Assembly: GCA_022036555.1 (NCBI GenBank)
Contig: CM039133.1
Span: forward strand, 1,863,184-1,927,183
DNA length: 64,000 bases
Source: Microstegium vimineum
Taxonomy: Eukaryota > Streptophyta > Magnoliopsida > Poales > Poaceae
Direction of reading: 5' to 3'
Below are positions 59,790-64,000 of the stretch, piece after piece (positions within the stretch are counted from its first letter, which is position 1; each line of letters opens with the position of its first letter). The notes beneath the pieces are model-generated. The model ran no database searches. It had not been told where the DNA came from and saw only the letters and a list, made by a program, of their open reading frames with translations. A program made the position numbers and the translations under genes.

Positions 59790-61075
59790 GTCGGTGCTTT
59801 GACCCAGGGGGTCAATCACCAACTAGTGAATTTGTGTATTGCGTGCTCCCTCTCCCAGATGTGATGCAAGAAGAACAAAATATTTATCCTGGTTCGGGCA
59901 AAAGAAGGTCCTACGTCCAGTGGGGAAGGATGGATTGTATTATCTTGCACCGATGAACTCGAGGGGGGGTACAAGCTGGTTACACGGATGAACTCGAGGG
60001 AGGTCGAGGCCTAGAGCTAGCAGTTCTATATTAGGTGACCCGGATGATTGCTTGAAATGTTGATCAAGCAATTGGTCGATTGTAGGGTGTGGAGAAGACT
60101 TGCTGTCTTTGGTTCTGGTGAGAGTTCGTGTGTGATTGCGGGTAGAGTCGATGATCGTCTCTTGTCCCGTGTGTCGTCTGTGTCATCTCTCTCTCTCTAG
60201 TATCCCAGCGTCCCCTTTTATAGGCCAAGGGGAGGCTTAGGGTTACAGGAACCTAGTACGTATCGGAATGGGAGACATGTCTGTGCGCCATGCCTGCGAC
60301 AAGACGTCGATCGCTGTAGCGGCATGTTCCTTCTGTACTTCCGGTGTTCCGAGGTATGGTGATGGCACACTGGTCGTCGTCGGGCAGTATGGCGTGGAAC
60401 CTGCGAGTTCCACAGTTGAAGCGGGATAGATTGGACGGGTCCCATGCCGCAACAGTCGGGGATGAGGATCGAGCCCCCGGGTCGAGGGGTATCGAGGCCT
60501 GCGTGACCCCGACGTATCCCTGAGGACGCGGTCGAGGGCTACCTCACCCAAGATTCGAGGGGGTGCTCCGTACCCGAGGCGTGGCAGCAGTATTTGTATG
60601 GTCGACGGGTAATCCGGGTAGGGGTGATGACTTGACGGATTTGACCGGGGTAGTGAGCGCCCATGGCGTTAGGCGGGGGCGGATTCCAGCATAGGATCCC
60701 CTTTTTCCCATACCGGGAGCAGGTGAGCTGATCTAGCCTTTTGTTCGGGGGTCGTTCGTTCGACCCCCTGTCCGTCATTTCGAGGGTTTGAAGTCGAGGG
60801 GGGGAGGATCGACCTCTCTCCGCCATTCGAAAGGTCGAGGTTGGGGGTCGTTCGTTCGACCCTCCCTCCGTCGATCGAGGGGTCGAGGTTGAAGGTTGTT
60901 CTGCCTTCCGTCCCTCTGATCATGGGCTGGCCCATGATTTGGCCACTTCTGTTGGTGGGGTAGGCCTCCGCCTGGTGGGCCTTCCTCCGTTGCTCGGTCG
61001 ACTGTTGGGTTTCGCCTGGATGTTTAGGCGTTAGATTATCGTGGGTTAGGGTACCCCTTATCTTTGTACCCGACA
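59790..61075 (-). repeat. 5' LTR of the second Tat element
   Basis: 1286 bp, matching 45788-47078. TATAAAA on the minus strand (60222-60216) is followed by GGGGACGCTGGG. A CTCTCTCTCT run near 60186 lies next to the likely start of transcription. Confidence 0.94.
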
Positions 61076-61080
61076 GTAAT

Positions 61081-62493
61081 CTTGATCTTCTAACAAGAGT
61101 CTCAAGATAAAAGATTGTTCACGTGGAGGATGCGCCAATGGTACACGTGAGCGCCAATGGTACCCTAACTACAAGGGATGTGCCAATGGTACACGTGAGC
61201 GCGCGACCCAAAACCTAATGGGGTTTTACCCCACTAGAAGTACCAGTGTACAAATATTTACTTATCTATATGTATTTACTTAGCAAATGAAGATCGACCC
61301 TGTAGCTCGGCCCCGCCGACAGAACCGGATCCGGCAGATGCGTCTTCTTTGGCGCAGCCCTGACGAGCTCCTCCAGTCGTGCCACCTATGTCACCGACTA
61401 GTAGTGGGCGAGCGTGGCTTCTGTCTGAGCGACAAGTGGCGCGAATTCAGCCCTGACGACGTCCACTGTCTCCTCTGCAACCTGTGGTTGATAGATCGGG
61501 TCGGATGACATATATATGGGACCCACTGACAGCACCTTTTCTAAGGAGCCACAATTCAGAACTTTTTTCCAAGCTAAAGTTCCGAGCATTGTCACAGACC
61601 ACAACCCAAGCTTCCACAACTCACAACTTTTTCCAAGCTAAAGCTCAAATAAAACATCCCTAAATCAACCGCACCTGGATCCCACTGAGACAGTGGCCGG
61701 TTGTAAATTTTTACTCTGTGTAGCTTATAAATCATATTTAACCAATATATTATCCAGGTCCTTGAAGCTGATTTTGCTACTCAGACTACTAATGGAGGAG
61801 CTCGTGATGTGTGCCTGCTTATTTGCTCGTTTAGATCAGTTTTTAGTCCGTTGACATGGTAGAAGGAGAATAGGTGCTGGCAGGTACAACACGAAGAAGA
61901 GAAGAGACAAAATGGTCTTTGTTGCGTCGAAGAAGGCAGAGAGAAGTGGACCCTATGTGGTGACGTGACTTGATAAGATTGCAGATAAATCTACTAGATA
62001 GTGAGGTCTCCTATATTTAGGTATAGTAGACAAAATATAGTCGATACTGGATTGGCAACACTTGATAGAAAAGAGTGGAGGAATCTGACATTATTTAACC
62101 TAGCTTGTGAACCAACCATAATAGAGTACAAACTCGTGTTTTTTTGTATTAAAATGAAAAACTCCACCAATAAGATAAAACTAGACAACCAATTAACAAT
62201 TAACAAATGAATACCAGTTAACAATCGAATAGGAAGGGAAGGGTCCCCTGGTATTAAAATGATAACAGCACGGAGAGCCGTGTGTCCCTATATCAATAGG
62301 ATCTCTCTAGCAAGCGCCGCCACCGCCACCGCCACCTCCACCTCCAACATCACCTCCACCACCGCCATTGAAACCACCATGGTGTCCGCCTCCTCCTGCT
62401 CCATGCATGTCTCCACTTCCGCATCTGCCATAGTCACACATGGACCTTTGGATAATCGCTGACTGCCAGTAACACTATCCCAGCTATCGCAAT
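61081..62493. repeat. Direct duplication, copy B (right part)
   Basis: Continues copy B from 45787 after the retrotransposon. It resumes with CTTGATCTTCTAACAAGAG, as in copy A at 43890. Homology with copy A ends at 62493 (ATCGCAAT), after which B continues into the intact upstream part of the glycine-rich gene. Confidence 0.85.
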
Positions 62494-62526
62494 GCCAAAG
62501 ATGGCAGCAGGAGCAAGATCACCCAT
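62308..62526 (-). pseudogene. Glycine-rich membrane protein gene, copy B, frameshifted
   Basis: The ATG at 62526-62524 starts MGDLAPAAIFGIAIAGIVLLAV, a hydrophobic segment suited to a single membrane anchor. A 2-bp deletion relative to copy A (CGCTGACTGC versus CGCTATGACTGC, near 62460) then shifts the frame to an early TGA. If the lost bases are ignored, the rest is a Gly-rich tail with HHGGFNGGGGG and a GGGAC-type end at TAG 62310-62308. So copy B keeps the start and the correct tail, and copy A keeps the middle. Neither is whole. A recent break, an alternative allele or a sequencing error cannot be told apart here. Confidence 0.6.
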
Positions 62527-63335
62527 GTTGATGTTGTGTCGTATATCAACTCTCAACAACACGTACGATGAGTAGCATAGAGAGAAGGCAGCAGCCAGCA
62601 GGACGTACTATGAGCCTGAGCCTGTTAATTAGGTAGGCTTTGTTGGCAATTATATATATTGCTGGATGGATGTACGTACCGGACGCGCACTCGTGGAGCC
62701 AGACTAAGTAAAAGTCATTAATTGGCAACGCACAACCGTCATAGTATTTATAAACAAGGTATGCGCGGCTGCGAATTCTTCTTTATACTCTGCTGACTTC
62801 TTCCACACGGACTTTTCTGCGAAGTTAATTAACTTCTCGTTGGACTGTTGGAGTACTGTGAAGCAGGGCAGAACGCCCGGCCCGGATTAGAGTCTACCAC
62901 GCGAACGGCGAACCACATGCACACCATGCATTATATATTGTCGCTATATTGTTGTCATCATTATTATGAGTAGGACTTTTCAAAGAGAAGGAAAACTCCA
63001 AATGCATGTACGGATCGTTCGTTTGTTCAAAATTTGCCTGCGTTTTAATTAGACCGCAACAAACACGGATAATTAATGGTAAAGCAAAGGTCAACACATG
63101 AAAGGTAACAAGCTAGAGATATGAACTCGAAAGTGTATAAAACAATTTCGTCCTACGGCTCTTAATTAATTAACAATTACGGCTCTTAATTAATTAAAAC
63201 CCAATCGCTATATCCACAAGGGATATATATAACCAAAAGGTACACCTGATGATCTTAGGCTCAAAGCCTTAAACCTGAGCATAAAACAACAAGAGATAGA
63301 GAGAGAGAGGTCGATGACTACGGTAGCAAACTTGG
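62494..63335. other. Upstream region of the glycine-rich gene; no other gene seen
   Basis: TATAAATA on the minus strand at 62752-62745 lies about 220 bp before the ATG of copy B and may be its core promoter. The rest is AT-rich with repeated CTTAATTAATTAA near 63160-63200 and a GA run near 63295-63309. No supported ORF. Confidence 0.45.
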
Positions 63336-63339
63336 ATGG

Positions 63340-63560
63340 TAAACACCTTGCCATCACTGGGAGACTCTCAAATCACTTCTACCTCAGGCCTTAACATCAG
63401 TGGTTTTGGGAGACGGCACCACAACGCTCTTCTGGAAAGACGGCACCACATGATGAGCCTTTGGAGGATCGTTTCCCTATGCTTTACTACCACTGTGTCC
63501 AATCCAACTACACTGTACAGCAGGCCATCAGTTCAAATCTTCAGGAACTCTTTTTTGAAG
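63340..63560 (+). pseudogene. LINE-like ORF2 C-terminal fragment
   Basis: One frame gives WETLKSLLPQALTSVVLGDG followed by TTTLFWKDG, the pattern that precedes the zf-RVT domain of plant LINEs (LGDG ... T.FW.D). After two TGA codons the match continues in another frame with EDRFPMLYYHCVQSNYTVQQ, like the LINE pattern RFP.LFSHC. Only about 70 residues are covered. The fragment is broken and short, so this is a family-level guess. Confidence 0.5.
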
Positions 63561-64000
63561 GAGCAGGAGGGGGTGAAGCCCCCTACTGGAATTTATTGAA
63601 AGCGAAAAGTACAAAACAAGTTCCAGGAAAAACTAACAGGAGGGTGAGGGTTCAGGAAACAAAAAAGTCGGTGAAAAACACAAGAAGAATCACTGACAAG
63701 AGCCAAGCTATCCTAGATTTGTTATCCATTGATCAATTTACGGAGAATAACTCTTTTTGGCTCTCAGCAACAGATGCTGAAACTCCAGTTTGAAATCGAT
63801 TTTAAGTCTTCGAAGGCTTGGAGCTAACTGTCGAAAAATGACATCATTTCTTACTTTTCAGATCACCCAGCACATTAAGATGAGGATTTCCATGAAGAAG
63901 GGCACCTGCAGCTGATCTCTGAAGCTCTGGAGATTTTGAAAAGGGTCCTGATTCTGGTACGGCTGCAAATTCATCCAAGCCCAACATTGTTCAGCAAATG
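63561..64000 (+). other. Window end; open frame without recognisable family
   Basis: The frame from the LINE-like fragment stays open to a TGA near 63793 and is Lys/Arg rich (KTNRRVRVQETKKSVKNTRR). A TTACTTTTCAG acceptor-like site lies near 63862. It could be LINE 3' sequence or an exon of a gene that extends beyond the window. Confidence 0.25.

Larger units (their letters stand above)
45788..61075 (-). mobile_element. Full-length Tat-lineage Ty3/gypsy element with large antisense gene
   Basis: 15,288 bp, flanked by a perfect target duplication GTAAT (45783-45787 and 61076-61080). The LTRs are 1291 bp (45788-47078) and 1286 bp (59790-61075), TGTCGGTGCTTTGACCC ... GTACCCGACA. Gag and pol read on the minus strand from 59.8 to 53.4 kb. 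A second gene reads on the + strand from 48.5 to 52.9 kb, which is antisense to the element. The order gag, protease, RT, RNase H, archaeal RNase H, integrase, antisense gene defines the Tat lineage. Stops, frameshifts and a short integrase deletion make the copy defective. Confidence 0.94.

Noticed and set aside
61287..61508. 73-residue + strand ORF in duplication copy B
   Set aside because: The matching place in copy A is frameshifted, and no domain or splice evidence supports coding.

Overview
This is a stretch of plant nuclear DNA, most likely from a grass (Poaceae), made up almost entirely of nested transposable elements. The grass assignment rests on three things. A CACTA element carries the grass-type TTTAGTCCCGGTT sub-terminal palindromes. 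There are large chromodomain-bearing and Tat-lineage Ty3/gypsy retrotransposons. An antisense gene resembles the 'putative gypsy type transposon' family (PF04195) known from cereals. The species cannot be fixed from sequence alone. Introns, TATA boxes and MITEs all fit a plant, and there is no bacterial or organellar gene organisation.

Layout. (1) <1-11975: the 3' part of a CACTA (En/Spm-like) DNA transposon on the + strand. It holds a decayed TNP2 transposase gene (<1-2891), a second multi-exon gene ending in a Ulp1-type cysteine protease (7795-11492), and a CACTG-type terminus at 11975. A minus-strand solo LTR (4370-7122) sits inside it. (2) 12100-24040: a full-length Tekay-like chromovirus with about 2.92 kb LTRs and a perfect AATTT target duplication. 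It has an intact extra ORF (15188-15958) upstream of a gag-pol broken by stops and frameshifts. (3) 24046-26772: decayed unique sequence, a Stowaway-like end and a short LTR. (4) 26786-36007: a Tat-lineage element with 1404-bp LTRs. Its reverse transcriptase is deleted and its integrase is truncated, but it carries an intact, spliced, three-exon antisense gene (33391-34204). (5) 36013-41211: remnants of an older retroelement with a degenerate short repeat array, a broken exon of an MCAfunc-type gene, and a MITE. (6) 41212-43382: an LTR plus partial internal sequence that stops at a 100-N assembly gap. (7) 43847-62493: a roughly 1.9-kb direct duplication carrying two broken copies of a small glycine-rich membrane-protein gene. 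The second copy is split by a 15.3-kb Tat-lineage element on the minus strand (45788-61075, TSD GTAAT), which has a large multi-exon antisense gene on the + strand (48465-52881). (8) 62494-64000: the upstream region of the glycine-rich gene, then a LINE-like fragment.

No ordinary single-copy host gene is clearly intact here. Of the coding sequences I could follow through, the two still open are accessory genes of retrotransposons: the extra ORF upstream of gag in the chromovirus, and the antisense gene of the first Tat element. The gag-pol genes next to both are dead. That contrast is the main biological point of the window. Domain names come from recognising motifs by eye. No database search was possible.
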